Notes under the pieces: generated by a model
What the model was told of the DNA's origin: nothing
The model's input: the letters and a program-made list of their open reading frames with translations, nothing else
Databases searched by the model: none
Part shown: one piece after another, positions 20,127 to 28,626 of the stretch
How positions within the stretch are numbered: position 1 is the stretch's first letter
Layout: every line of letters starts with the position of its first letter
Source: Methanoplanus endosymbiosus
Lineage (GTDB): Archaea; Halobacteriota; Methanomicrobia; Methanomicrobiales; Methanomicrobiaceae
NCBI RefSeq assembly: GCF_024662215.1
Contig: NZ_CP096115.1
Location: 1,240,001-1,304,000, forward strand
Reading direction: 5' to 3'
Length of the DNA: 64,000 nt
Program-made: the position numbers and the translations under genes

Positions 20127-20300
20127 ATGAACGGAAGAGATAATTTCGGTGGACGCAGAAATTTCGGCGGACCAAGAGAGATGCACAAGACAACATGCTC
20201 AGACTGCGGAAAAGAATGCGAAGTACCATTCGTACCAACCGAAGGAAGACCTGTATACTGCAATGAGTGCTTCCCAAAGCACAGAACGCCCAGATACTAA
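20127..20300 (+). CDS. CxxC-x17-CxxC zinc-ribbon protein, copy 2
   Basis: 57 residues, identical to copy 1 except for the second Cys pair (CNEC instead of CNDC) and the tail (FPKHRTPRY instead of FPKHRKPRY). The first 50 codons are almost identical at the DNA level too, as are the promoter and terminator, showing a recent duplication of a unit of about 290 bp. Confidence 0.85.
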   Translation: MNGRDNFGGRRNFGGPREMHKTTCSDCGKECEVPFVPTEGRPVYCNECFPKHRTPRY

Positions 20301-20317
20301 ATATCCGGGAAAAATAT

Positions 20318-20348
20318 TGACCGGATTTACGGTCAGTTTACTTTTTTA
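20318..20348 (+). terminator. Hairpin terminator of CxxC gene 2
   Basis: The same TGACCG / CGGTCA stem as after copy 1 (20318-20335), followed by a T tract at 20342-20347. Confidence 0.65.
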
Positions 20349-20526
20349 TCAGTTAATTCATTATTGCTGATTTCATCATTATAAAATCCGATCATCAGTA
20401 ATCTCTGAAATAATTTCTATATCCTGAGAGAATTATTAACACGGGCCGTAATCCCATCCGGAAATTATAACAATGATCTGAAGCTGTAAACTATCAGCTA
20501 CAACATATATTATTGCCAAAGGAAAC

Positions 20527-20554
20527 ATTATAGATATTGCAGATATTCTGCAAG
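20527..20554 (+). promoter_or_regulatory. Promoter and diverged palindrome of CxxC gene 3
   Basis: TATA-like CATTATAGATA followed by TTGCAGA-TAT-TCTGCAA, a perfect 7-bp inverted repeat. It differs in sequence from the copy-1 palindrome but pairs equally well. The ATG is at 20564 after AGAGTACTAAT. Confidence 0.6.
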
Positions 20555-20563
20555 AGTACTAAT

Positions 20564-20737
20564 ATGAACGAAAGAGATAATTTCGGTGGACGCAGAAACT
20601 TCGGCGGCCCAAGAGAGATGCACAAAGCAATATGCTCAGACTGCGGAAAAGAATGCGAAGTACCATTCGTACCTGCCGAAGGAAGACCTGTATACTGCAG
20701 CGACTGCCTCCCAAAGCACAGAACACCCAGATACTAA
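20564..20737 (+). CDS. CxxC-x17-CxxC zinc-ribbon protein, copy 3
   Basis: 57 residues, the most diverged of the three: MNERDNFGGRRNFGG at the start, MHKAICSDCG at the first Cys pair, CSDC at the second and LPKHRTPRY at the end. The 17-residue spacer is kept. I chose the ATG at 20564 by analogy with copies 1 and 2; a longer open frame from 20537 would cover the palindrome. The terminator has a different sequence from those of the other copies. Confidence 0.83.
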   Translation: MNERDNFGGRRNFGGPREMHKAICSDCGKECEVPFVPAEGRPVYCSDCLPKHRTPRY

Positions 20738-20754
20738 TATCGGGGACAATAAAG

Positions 20755-20780
20755 GGCCGGATTCCGGCCATCTTTTTTTA
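20755..20780 (+). terminator. Hairpin terminator of CxxC gene 3
   Basis: Perfect stem GGCCGG-ATT-CCGGCC (20755-20769) followed by ATC and seven T. The sequence differs completely from the terminators of copies 1 and 2 but has the same structure. Confidence 0.7.
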
Positions 20781-20987
20781 TATCGGGATAAGATCCTGTA
20801 CCGGATGGTAAAATAACTGTGACCCGGAGATTAAAGCAGAATGCAGGATACACAATGATGATAATATTTGTCAGGTCATATTTAATCAGACCATACTGCC
20901 GGAATTAGAATCTCCAGAGACAAACAGAAGAATTGTCCATTATTTCTCCGGAAAATTCAGAAATACGGGATTATAACCAAAACAATA

Positions 20988-21011
20988 TATCTGATTCAGA
21001 CTTAATCTGAA
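20988..21011 (+). promoter_or_regulatory. Palindromes upstream of AMP phosphorylase
   Basis: Overlapping inverted repeats TCTGA-T-TCAGA and TTCAGA-CTTAA-TCTGAA (the latter 20995-21011) lie just after a TATA-like CAATATAT and 22 bp before the start codon. A regulatory role is inferred from position. Confidence 0.4.
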
Positions 21012-21032
21012 GTATCCCACTGAAGTGTTATT

Positions 21033-22574
21033 ATGATTAAACTCAACGCAAAACTGATGGATATCGATTATCGGGGAGTTATGCTCAACCGTGAGGACTC
21101 AAGAACAGTCGGAGTCCTTGACGGAGATCGTGTCCAGATAATAAACCAGGAGAGAGGAGATTCAGTACAGGCAATAGTAACAACAACAGAGACAATCATT
21201 CCAAAAGGGACAGTAGGAATATTCTACGTCACAAATAAACGCCTTGATGCAAAAGAAGGAGAAATGTTAGAGATAAGAGTTGCAAATCGCCCTGTATCCA
21301 TAGATTACATCAAGAAAAAGATGGACGGAGGTAAGCTAACCTCAGATGAAACATTCTCAGTCGTTAACGATATAGTAAATGACATTCTCTCACCCGGAGA
21401 GGTCAGTGCATACATTACAGGCTCTTATATCAACGGCCTTGACATGGACGAAATTGAGTACCTCACACGCGCAATGGTCTCAACAGGTGAAGAGATCTCA
21501 TTTGACTCTCACCCGATTGTGGACAAGCATTCAATAGGCGGAGTTCCGGGCAACAAGATCTCACTCCTTATCGTTCCAATCATCGCCGCAGCCGGACTTA
21601 AAATTCCAAAGACAAGTTCAAGGGCAATAACAGGCGCGGGTGGGACTGCTGATCTCATGGAAGCCCTCTGCCCGGTCTCGTTCTCAGCAGATGAAGTCAG
21701 GAAGATGACCGAGAAAGTGGGCGCTGTTATTGTCTGGGGCGGCGCGACAAATATCGCCCCTGCTGATGACAGGATAATCACCCATGAATACCCGTTAAAG
21801 ATCGATGCAAGAGGACAGATGCTTGCAAGTGTCATGGCAAAGAAGTATGCAGTCGGCGCTGATCTTGTTGTCATTGACATTCCGGTAGGGGAACATGCAA
21901 AAGTCAGGACACCTGAAGAAGGAAGAAAACTTGCAAGGGAGTTCATTGACCTCGGCGAAAGGCTTGGCATGAGAGTCGAATGTGCACTTACGTATGGTGA
22001 CTCACCAATAGGTCACGCAATAGGTGTAAATCTTGAAGTCCGTGAAGCTTTAAAGGCCCTTGAAGGAGCGGAAATTCCCGGATCTCTGATACAGAAAAGT
22101 ATATCTCTTGCCGGCATTGCCCTTGAAATGGCCGGAAAGGTGCAGAACGGCGAAGGAGCAAAGGCAGCAGACGAAATCCTCAAATCCGGAAAGGCACTTT
22201 TAAAAATGAAGGAGATAATTGAAATTCAGGGCGGAAATCCGGATGTTAAATCGGATGACATCGTTCCCGGAAGCTATTCATACGATATAAGAGCACCCGA
22301 ATCAGGATATGTTGTTGAACTTAACAACAGTTCACTGATAACTATTGCAAGAGCCGCCGGAGCGCCAAACGATCATGGTGCAGGCATATATATCCATAAA
22401 AAGAAAGGCAATCATGCCAAGAAGGGCGAACCGATCTTCACAATTTATGCTGACAGGCCGTGGAGGCTTGAAAATGCACTTGAGACAGGCAGGCAACTTA
22501 TGCCGGTAATTATTGAGGGAATGATGATAGACAGAGTGCCTTCAGACTACTGGAGAAGTTCCAGACGAACATAA
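21033..22574 (+). CDS. deoA: AMP phosphorylase
   Basis: Converts AMP and phosphate to adenine and ribose-1,5-bisphosphate, the first step of the archaeal AMP pathway, which feeds type III RuBisCO. The 513 residues are longer than bacterial thymidine phosphorylase because of the archaeal N-terminal barrel domain (about 1-85). The catalytic domain has [38 protein letters not shown] and [20 protein letters not shown]. The next gene, on the opposite strand, is ribose-1,5-bisphosphate isomerase, the following enzyme of the same pathway, which strongly supports this choice over a thymidine phosphorylase role. Confidence 0.92.
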   Translation: MIKLNAKLMDIDYRGVMLNREDSRTVGVLDGDRVQIINQERGDSVQAIVTTTETIIPKGTVGIFYVTNKRLDAKEGEMLEIRVANRPVSIDYIKKKMDGGKLTSDETFSVVNDIVNDILSPGEVSAYITGSYINGLDMDEIEYLTRAMVSTGEEISFDSHPIVDKHSIGGVPGNKISLLIVPIIAAAGLKIPKTSSRAITGAGGTADLMEALCPVSFSADEVRKMTEKVGAVIVWGGATNIAPADDRIITHEYPLKIDARGQMLASVMAKKYAVGADLVVIDIPVGEHAKVRTPEEGRKLAREFIDLGERLGMRVECALTYGDSPIGHAIGVNLEVREALKALEGAEIPGSLIQKSISLAGIALEMAGKVQNGEGAKAADEILKSGKALLKMKEIIEIQGGNPDVKSDDIVPGSYSYDIRAPESGYVVELNNSSLITIARAAGAPNDHGAGIYIHKKKGNHAKKGEPIFTIYADRPWRLENALETGRQLMPVIIEGMMIDRVPSDYWRSSRRT

Positions 22575-22637
22575 TACCCCTTAACAATTACAATAATTAT
22601 TTTTTCACGATCACACAGCGTTAAAACCGGAATTTCC

Positions 22638-23582
22638 TCAGAAATCACGGTCAAAGTCGCCGATCTTCCAGCCAAGATAATCCTTGATGATAATATATGC
22701 CATCTCAGGGGGAATAGCACCCTCCTCCGTCACGATAAGATCAATATATTCCGCCGGAGTGATATCAAATGCAGGATTTCTGACAGTAACATTAGGCATT
22801 ATCTCTGCAATTTCCGGACTTAACACCTCTGAATTATCCCTCTCTTCTATTTTGATCAGTTCTCCGGTGAGGGTCTTTGGAGCAAATTTATAGGTCTCTG
22901 CTGCGACCATAACTCTTGTTCTTGCCTCATGGGCAGCAAGGGCAATCTGCGAGGTTCCGATTTTGTTCACAACCGAACCATTGACCGTCACTGCATCTGT
23001 GCCTATGACCACAATATCAACATTCTTCATAAAATAGCGGGCCGCAGAATCAACAATAAAATTTGTCTTAATGCCGGCATCGTTAAGAGTTTTAATCGTA
23101 AGCAGCCCCTGATTCCTTGGCCGGACTTCCGTTGCGAATACCTCAATATCCTTACCCTGCCTGTGGGCCTCAAGTATGCACCCGATTGCAACCTGAGAGT
23201 TGCAGTGGGTAAGAACAGTATCCCCGTCACTGATACGCCGGGCACCAATCTCTCCGATTTTTCGCACAGCGGAATTTGATCTCTCAATAAAATCATCCGC
23301 CCGGCTGACAATTCCGGCCCTGATCTCACCGGTATCATCCTCACCATTCATGCCTGAAAGAACAATATTTACTGCATTTGGCAGGGATACAGCAGTAGGT
23401 CTTGTACTAAGCAGAACCTCTCCCGCAGATCTCATCTTAGTAATAAAGGCACTGCTATTTTGGTCATCAAGAGACTCTGCATGGCTTTTCAGAGCAAAAA
23501 CTGCCTCACGGGCAATTTTTCCTGCCCCCCTAATTTCCATCGAACGGATTTTTCCGGCGGTCTCAGCAAGTACGGATTTCAT
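22638..23582 (-). CDS. Ribose-1,5-bisphosphate isomerase
   Basis: Isomerises ribose-1,5-bisphosphate to ribulose-1,5-bisphosphate. It belongs to the eIF2B/MtnA-like family; the length of 314 residues is typical. Conserved parts are EIRGAGKIAREAVFAL, the catalytic-Cys region DGDTVLTHCNSQVAIG, FATEVRPRNQG, the Asp-containing VIGTDAVTVNGSVVNKIG and TSQIALAAHEARTRVMVAAE. It is convergent with AMP phosphorylase, 63 bp away, whose product is its substrate. Translation-initiation-factor-like family members differ in these active-site stretches. Confidence 0.92.
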   Translation of the reverse strand: MKSVLAETAGKIRSMEIRGAGKIAREAVFALKSHAESLDDQNSSAFITKMRSAGEVLLSTRPTAVSLPNAVNIVLSGMNGEDDTGEIRAGIVSRADDFIERSNSAVRKIGEIGARRISDGDTVLTHCNSQVAIGCILEAHRQGKDIEVFATEVRPRNQGLLTIKTLNDAGIKTNFIVDSAARYFMKNVDIVVIGTDAVTVNGSVVNKIGTSQIALAAHEARTRVMVAAETYKFAPKTLTGELIKIEERDNSEVLSPEIAEIMPNVTVRNPAFDITPAEYIDLIVTEEGAIPPEMAYIIIKDYLGWKIGDFDRDF

Positions 23583-23635
23583 AAATATGATGGTTATACA
23601 GCCACAGTATAATAATCCTGCCGGATTTCCAATTA

Positions 23636-23701
23636 AAAATAGTCATTCATGAACCTGCGGGTTCACAGATGGCAGATGAAACAAATGTTTCATAGGAGAT
23701 T
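23636..23701. repeat. 66-bp dispersed repeat, copy A
   Basis: Begins AAAATAGTCATTCATGAACC and ends GTTTCATAGGAGATT. It matches 26952-27017 at 64 of 66 positions. It contains two inverted repeats, GAACC-TGCG-GGTTC and GAAAC-AAAT-GTTTC, separated by ACAGATGGCAGAT. It lies upstream of the ribose-1,5-bisphosphate isomerase gene. Confidence 0.9.
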
Positions 23702-24149
23702 TCAGGAAGCAAAAATATCCAGGACTACTGAGAACATATGAAAAGGTTAATTATTACTAAAATTCAAAAAAATATTACTTTGTGTGCAAATAATATTTTA
23801 AATTTCTGAAATTGCCGGAAACAGACAAGCAATAAACTTTCAGAACAACCCGATTTAAATTACTGAATACCCGGAAGAGATTGGAATATTGTGCACAGAG
23901 CAGTAACATTTAATCCGGAAAATTTATCCTGCCAAATGGAAATATCATTAAGTCCCCGCATAAAATCAAAAGGCAGCAGTTCTGTATATAAGAAATAAAA
24001 AAGAAAATGAAGCAGGAAAGTGCAGAAGAATAATCTTCTTCTCTCCGGAATTTTAGTGGATTATAATAATATATTAACAATTGAACTTCTGACTCAGACG
24101 CATCTAAGCCAGACTCCCTAATTTTTCAAAAATTACCCGCAGTTTTCAA
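23702..24149. other. Gene-free AT-rich gap
   Basis: No open frame with family features and no tRNA-like structure seen. Short A-rich runs near 23990-24010 precede the 3' end of the sensor gene. Confidence 0.45.
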
Positions 24150-25919
24150 CTATAATTTGTCCATCTCTCCGGTATATTCCTCCACTTTATTTTCATCATA
24201 ACTCATGCCGTGATATCTTACAAGATAATCCCTGATCTTTAAGGATTCAAGCCAGCCCTTGTCAAGTTTATGGACAATAACAGTTATCTCTTCGATCTGA
24301 TTAAGAATTACGTCAGGATTTCCATCTTCACCGAGCAGAACATGACTCATAATCACCTGAAGCGGGTTTCTTAGATTATCATTAAGTACTGCAAGCTGCC
24401 CGATATTCTTCTCAATCTGCTTGAGGGTTTCAGCCCTCATCTTCTCATTCTCAACCCTCTCAGTAATATCACGGGCAATCATAAGCGTTGCAGGTGACCC
24501 GAAATTATTGAATATATGGGCACTAACCTCAAAAGGGATCTCCCTTCCGTCTTTTGCAATAAAATATACCGTAAAGAAACTCTGCCCTTCCTTCATCCGG
24601 AGAAGAAATCCCGGATCATCCGAGATCTCCTCTCTGATGATATCCTCCGGACCAAGACCTGAAAACTCTTCTTTTAAATATCCAAGAATATCAACAGCGG
24701 CATCATTTACCTCAATGAAACTGCAGGAATTTTCACCATTACCACAAACAAGCACAACATCATTACCACTGTTAAAGAAGAGGCGGTATCTCTCCTCAGT
24801 AACATCAAGTTTAGTTTTGAGCTGTTTTTGTGAAGATTCAAGTTCTTCAAGCATCCCGTTTATACCGTCAGACAGTGATGAGATCTCATCAGAACCCTCG
24901 TCCTCAACCCGCTGTGAAAAATCGCGGTTTTTACCAATCTCATTTACAGATCTGCTAAGCAGAGATGTTCTTGAAAGGACAAACTTCTCAAGGAGAAGGA
25001 ATATTACAACCTCCATAATTATTGCTGAGAATATGAAAAGGAGAATTGAGAATATAAGAGTGGATTTTCCCTGAAGATAGACCGCTCTTGGGATTGTTAT
25101 CTCAAACAATATCTTTTCATCGCCATAGACATCGTTTATAAGGATTGTTCCAAGGAGATTGTCCTCATCTGCCGGAGTGATATCCATCGGTGCAAAGAGA
25201 TAGAGGAGATCGTTTTCATAACGGGTAACCAGAGGATATGAGGTTTCATCATAATCTGAAAAACGCTCCATCTTCTGACTGATCTCTTCAGAATCAGTAA
25301 CAGGCACAACAGGGAAGTTGGTTATGGCAGATAACCGGTCAAGCATCCGGTCATCAAAATATCTTGCCATAACTATTGTGCCGACCATCCCATCTCCCAA
25401 ATCTGCATCAGCAACAGGCCTTGAAGTTATCATAACCGGCCCTTTTGGGAGGATAATTATGCCCATTAAACCTTCTTTGTTCTCCGGAGAGTATGAGTGG
25501 AAATTGAACTCCTTAATTACAGATTCAGAATTCTCATCAACATCTGAAAATACAGAATTTACAAGATCATACTCAGAACCATCTAATTTGTTCCCTTCCG
25601 AATCATAAAAATATATCAGGTTAAACTGGAGCCTTTCAAATGTTTCCGGAGTCAAAAGACCCTGAATATTTCCGGAAGATTTGTTTTCCAGATAATATTT
25701 AACCGAATCAGTGCTTGACCACTCAATGGCAACTGAGTCCAGATGATTGATATCATCACCAAATGCAGTGACAACCCTCTCAAGGTCCTGTTTAATAATA
25801 TTCTCTTCAACATCAGAGTAACTGCCAAGGATAAATAAGCCATATGTGGCAATATGCAGAACAATAAGTACTGAAAAGACCGTTGCAACAATAATTACGG
25901 TTTTCTGTCGGATATTCAT
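24150..25919 (-). CDS. Membrane sensor protein: CHASE4-like, HAMP and PAS domains
   Basis: Signal-sensing membrane protein of 589 residues from the chosen ATG at 25919, where a helix-forming N-terminus MNIRQKTVIIVATVFSVL begins; a longer frame adds 33 residues with several Cys and no family look. A first membrane helix (about 6-28) is followed by an extracytoplasmic CHASE4-type domain (about 30-265, with INHLDSVAIEWSSTDSVKYY), a second helix (about 275-300), a HAMP domain (about 300-355), and a PAS domain (about 380-490, with FIEVNDAAVDILGY and REIPFEVSAH). The C-terminal 100 residues contain LNDNLRNPLQVIMSHVLL, which looks like a histidine-kinase dimerisation box in which the His is replaced. 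No ATPase domain follows. Confidence 0.78.
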   Translation of the reverse strand: MNIRQKTVIIVATVFSVLIVLHIATYGLFILGSYSDVEENIIKQDLERVVTAFGDDINHLDSVAIEWSSTDSVKYYLENKSSGNIQGLLTPETFERLQFNLIYFYDSEGNKLDGSEYDLVNSVFSDVDENSESVIKEFNFHSYSPENKEGLMGIIILPKGPVMITSRPVADADLGDGMVGTIVMARYFDDRMLDRLSAITNFPVVPVTDSEEISQKMERFSDYDETSYPLVTRYENDLLYLFAPMDITPADEDNLLGTILINDVYGDEKILFEITIPRAVYLQGKSTLIFSILLFIFSAIIMEVVIFLLLEKFVLSRTSLLSRSVNEIGKNRDFSQRVEDEGSDEISSLSDGINGMLEELESSQKQLKTKLDVTEERYRLFFNSGNDVVLVCGNGENSCSFIEVNDAAVDILGYLKEEFSGLGPEDIIREEISDDPGFLLRMKEGQSFFTVYFIAKDGREIPFEVSAHIFNNFGSPATLMIARDITERVENEKMRAETLKQIEKNIGQLAVLNDNLRNPLQVIMSHVLLGEDGNPDVILNQIEEITVIVHKLDKGWLESLKIRDYLVRYHGMSYDENKVEEYTGEMDKL

Positions 25920-26951
25920 GGAACTCAGATTATATGTAATATATCTGCCGGATATAAAAACGTGCTGTAAACAAGAAGGCAGACAGCAATATTTTCGGAA
26001 AAATGATCGAAATTCCAAAAATAGTTCAGTGTAACCTCACATTTCCAATCTCTTTAGGTAAGTTTTCATCACAACCGAAATACCAATAAAAATATAGCAC
26101 AACAGGGCAGGCACATAAGTAACCGAACCTCACGTGCACGAAATCAAGAATATCAGCATAAATCACAGAAAGGAGAATATGAAATATGAGCATAAAATCG
26201 TCAATATTTGACATTGAAAAATTAAGCGAAGGAAAAAGTGAAGACAGAAAGGAGATCGTCAGAGTATTTCTGGGCATTACCGGAAGCAGCAGCCGGATTT
26301 CCGAAAAAAATAACAGATGAAAGAGATGAAAATTACTATTTTCTGCCTCCGGAATCATCTGAGGAGAAGAACCGCAAAAAGAGCAATAAAGGAATAAAGG
26401 AGATAACCAAAGATTTAACCATGCGGAGAGCCGCGTCACGGACATATTCAGATTCTAAATATTATCGCCCGGACAACACATAACATATCCATAATATATT
26501 AAAACCTCTAAACACGCAACGCACATACGTAACCGATCTTCCGGGCACAACAGACACAAAAAAAATATCAGCACAATAACAAAATCCATTAAACACACCC
26601 ATTTCCAACAAATATAAAAGTCTGTCAGCACAGTCTGATAAATCAGTGATGACTGATCATTTTTAAGTATAGATTAGTTTTTCAACCGATCTAAGCTGAC
26701 ATTGTCTGTTTCAGACATCATGTCACTGAAAAATACGACTGTGCCCTGTCGCAGGACTATTTTTAAACCGACAATAAGACAATTAAATGCCCTCTCTGGA
26801 CAAATCCACAAGACGTTTGTAGCAACTGCACCCAAAAATTATACAATAATCCACCAAATTTTATTTGTGCAACAACCCCATAATTCCCAAACAATTCATG
26901 CACAATTGCTAAAAGAGCTAACAGACAGTATCCGGATTTAAAGACCGGATT
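25920..26951. other. One-kilobase low-coding region
   Basis: Apart from a weak ORF at 26238-26483 I see no convincing gene. It carries two 16-bp near-identical stretches, GCACATAAGTAACCGA at 26111 and GCACATACGTAACCGA at 26521, about 410 bp apart, and ends at a 66-bp dispersed repeat. The composition is AT-rich with A-runs. Confidence 0.45.
26238..26483 (+). CDS. Doubtful small hydrophilic ORF
   Basis: 81 codons from GTG 26238. The translation is charged, with WALPEAAAGFPKKITDERDE, NYYFLPPESSEEKNRKK and a Lys/Arg/Asp-rich tail ending YYRPDNT. A second frame from ATG 26187 reads 44 residues beginning MSIKSSIFDIEKLSEGK and overlaps it, so a frameshifted single gene is possible. No family is recognised and no clear ribosome-binding site is present. 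It may not be real. Confidence 0.25.
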   Translation: MKTERRSSEYFWALPEAAAGFPKKITDERDENYYFLPPESSEEKNRKKSNKGIKEITKDLTMRRAASRTYSDSKYYRPDNT

Positions 26952-27017
26952 AAAATAGTCATTCATGAACCCGCAGGTTCACAGATGGCAGATGAAACAA
27001 ATGTTTCATAGGAGATT
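26952..27017. repeat. 66-bp dispersed repeat, copy B
   Basis: Same as copy A at 23636-23701 except for two bases, both inside the first palindrome: copy B reads GAACCCGCAGGTTC, which is the exact reverse complement of GAACCTGCGGGTTC in copy A. It lies 37 bp downstream of the stop codon of the REC-PAS gene. Confidence 0.9.
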
Positions 27018-27053
27018 AAATCTTAGTTTTGGATAATATTTGGTATCCCTCAC

Positions 27054-28346
27054 CTACATCGACAGCCACCATAAATCATCAGGCACCCCCATAAACGGCA
27101 GAGGTTCATGCAGTTCAGCAAATATGCACTTTACATCCCCTTCTGCATCCAGATACGCTGTGGCATAGAGGTATGCCGCAATCTTCTCACCTGACTTTTT
27201 CAGAACATTCAGCCTGTGATCCCTGACTGCCTTTCCATCAGCCAGAGAGCCAAAGATACCATCTGCTGCTTCAGGGTTTAAGAGCCATTCACGCAGGTGG
27301 CAGTTTACAATATCTTCACGCCCGCATCCGAGAAGCTTTTCAGTAGCGCCATTGACATCAGTAATCCGGAGATCAGGTGAGAGAGTGACAAGAGGATCAA
27401 TATGAGACTCAATAAGCGCCTTCCTGTACTCATTCATTCTCTTAAGTTTCATCTCCGCTACCTTCCACTCAGTAATATCCCTTACCGATTCAATCGCACC
27501 TGCAACACTGCCGTCACCATCATAGAGATATGTACCCTTCGCACGCATGTAAGAGAGTTCACCGGACTGCATTGTGGAGATCTCTGCAATGATCATTGAA
27601 CCGGAATTAGTTGTTGTATTATAATTATCAGGCATAACTGCACCGGAATTCAGCAGAAGATCAGCAAGTGACGGCCTGCCTGTTCCATACAGTACTTCAG
27701 AAGGATTAAAACCCTTCCTACCCACAACATCACCGGCATGTACACCAGTCATCTCTTCAATGGCCCTGTTCCAGGCAATAACAACGCCATCTCTGTTCAC
27801 CGCATATGTCGGATCAGGCAGATGGTGAAAGAGTCCGGAGATGAACCTGTCAGAGTTTCCGGCACTCACCTCATACCTCCGGCTGTAAACCGCTTCAGTC
27901 ATTACATGCGACAGTTCGGCAAAGAGTGATTTCGGGTCACCACCTTTTCGGATATAATAATCAGCACCATTGTTTATAGCCTCAATTACAACCTCTTCAC
28001 GCCCTTTTCCGGTAAAGAAGATAAACGGAATATCACTGCCGGAACTCCTGATTTCAAACAGTAATTCAAGACCATTCATACCCGGCATCCCGTAGTCACT
28101 AACAACTGCATCATAACAGCCACATTCGAGTTCCCGGAGTGCCATTTCAGCCGAGTTACAGCATTTAACTATAAAATTCCCTTTTTTCTCAAGGAATATT
28201 TTGGTAACATCAAGGACACCTGATTCATCATCTACAAGAAGAACCTTTATTCGTTCATCATCCACGCCGGAAATAGCTTTCAGACAGGAATATTCATTGT
28301 CCGGCTGAGATTCAGAGCCGGAATTCTGAGCTGTATGTAAAAACAT
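27054..28346 (-). CDS. Response-regulator receiver protein with two PAS domains
   Basis: Cytoplasmic signalling protein of 430 residues. The receiver domain (about 33-150) has KVLLVDDESGVLDVT, the phosphoacceptor Asp in DAVVSDYGMPGMNGLELL and the conserved Lys in DYYIRKGGD, with FIFFTGKGREEV between them. Two PAS domains follow, about 165-295 (LPDPTYAVNRDGVVIAWN) and 310-420 (DPLVTLSPDLRITDVNGA). No kinase, ATPase or DNA-binding domain is present. It could be phosphorylated by a histidine kinase elsewhere. A GGAG sequence lies very close to the ATG, so a GTG slightly downstream is possible. Confidence 0.8.
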   Translation of the reverse strand: MFLHTAQNSGSESQPDNEYSCLKAISGVDDERIKVLLVDDESGVLDVTKIFLEKKGNFIVKCCNSAEMALRELECGCYDAVVSDYGMPGMNGLELLFEIRSSGSDIPFIFFTGKGREEVVIEAINNGADYYIRKGGDPKSLFAELSHVMTEAVYSRRYEVSAGNSDRFISGLFHHLPDPTYAVNRDGVVIAWNRAIEEMTGVHAGDVVGRKGFNPSEVLYGTGRPSLADLLLNSGAVMPDNYNTTTNSGSMIIAEISTMQSGELSYMRAKGTYLYDGDGSVAGAIESVRDITEWKVAEMKLKRMNEYRKALIESHIDPLVTLSPDLRITDVNGATEKLLGCGREDIVNCHLREWLLNPEAADGIFGSLADGKAVRDHRLNVLKKSGEKIAAYLYATAYLDAEGDVKCIFAELHEPLPFMGVPDDLWWLSM

Positions 28347-28540
28347 GATCTCCGGGTATAATATTCAGCCGATATATTACAAACCCAAAAAATATTTGTA
28401 ATATGTCAAAAATCCAAATGTTTTAAGGACATCCCATACAATACCAAAATATCGCGCAACCACCCCTGATTACAACATAGCTACGCAATATTCACGACAA
28501 AATTAAACTGAAATCTGAGAAAATATTTTGAAGCATTGTA

Positions 28541-28565
28541 AATTTCCAAATTAATTTTGGAAATT
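28541..28565. promoter_or_regulatory. Perfect 10-bp inverted repeat upstream of the feo operon
   Basis: AATTTCCAAA, spacer TTAAT, then TTTGGAAATT. It is centred about 75 bp before the feoA start, within a 280-bp gap (28347-28626) that has no gene. It is the best candidate for an iron-regulator binding site in this gap; a DtxR-type regulator is encoded at the end of the cluster. Binding is not shown by sequence. Confidence 0.5.
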
Positions 28566-28626
28566 ATTCAAAAACCAAATTTGTTTCGTACCCCGTTAAT
28601 ATCAACCAAATAAAAAAAATAATTAT

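Noticed and set aside
21509-21970. 153-codon ORF on the minus strand inside AMP phosphorylase
   Set aside because: Antisense to a strongly conserved enzyme domain; Ser/Ala-rich shadow translation.
26026-26445. 139-codon ORF on the minus strand
   Set aside because: Hydrophobic-looking but random composition, overlaps another weak frame on the plus strand, no family features.
26702-26941. 79-codon ORF on the plus strand
   Set aside because: No start signal, no recognisable motif, bounded by the dispersed repeat.
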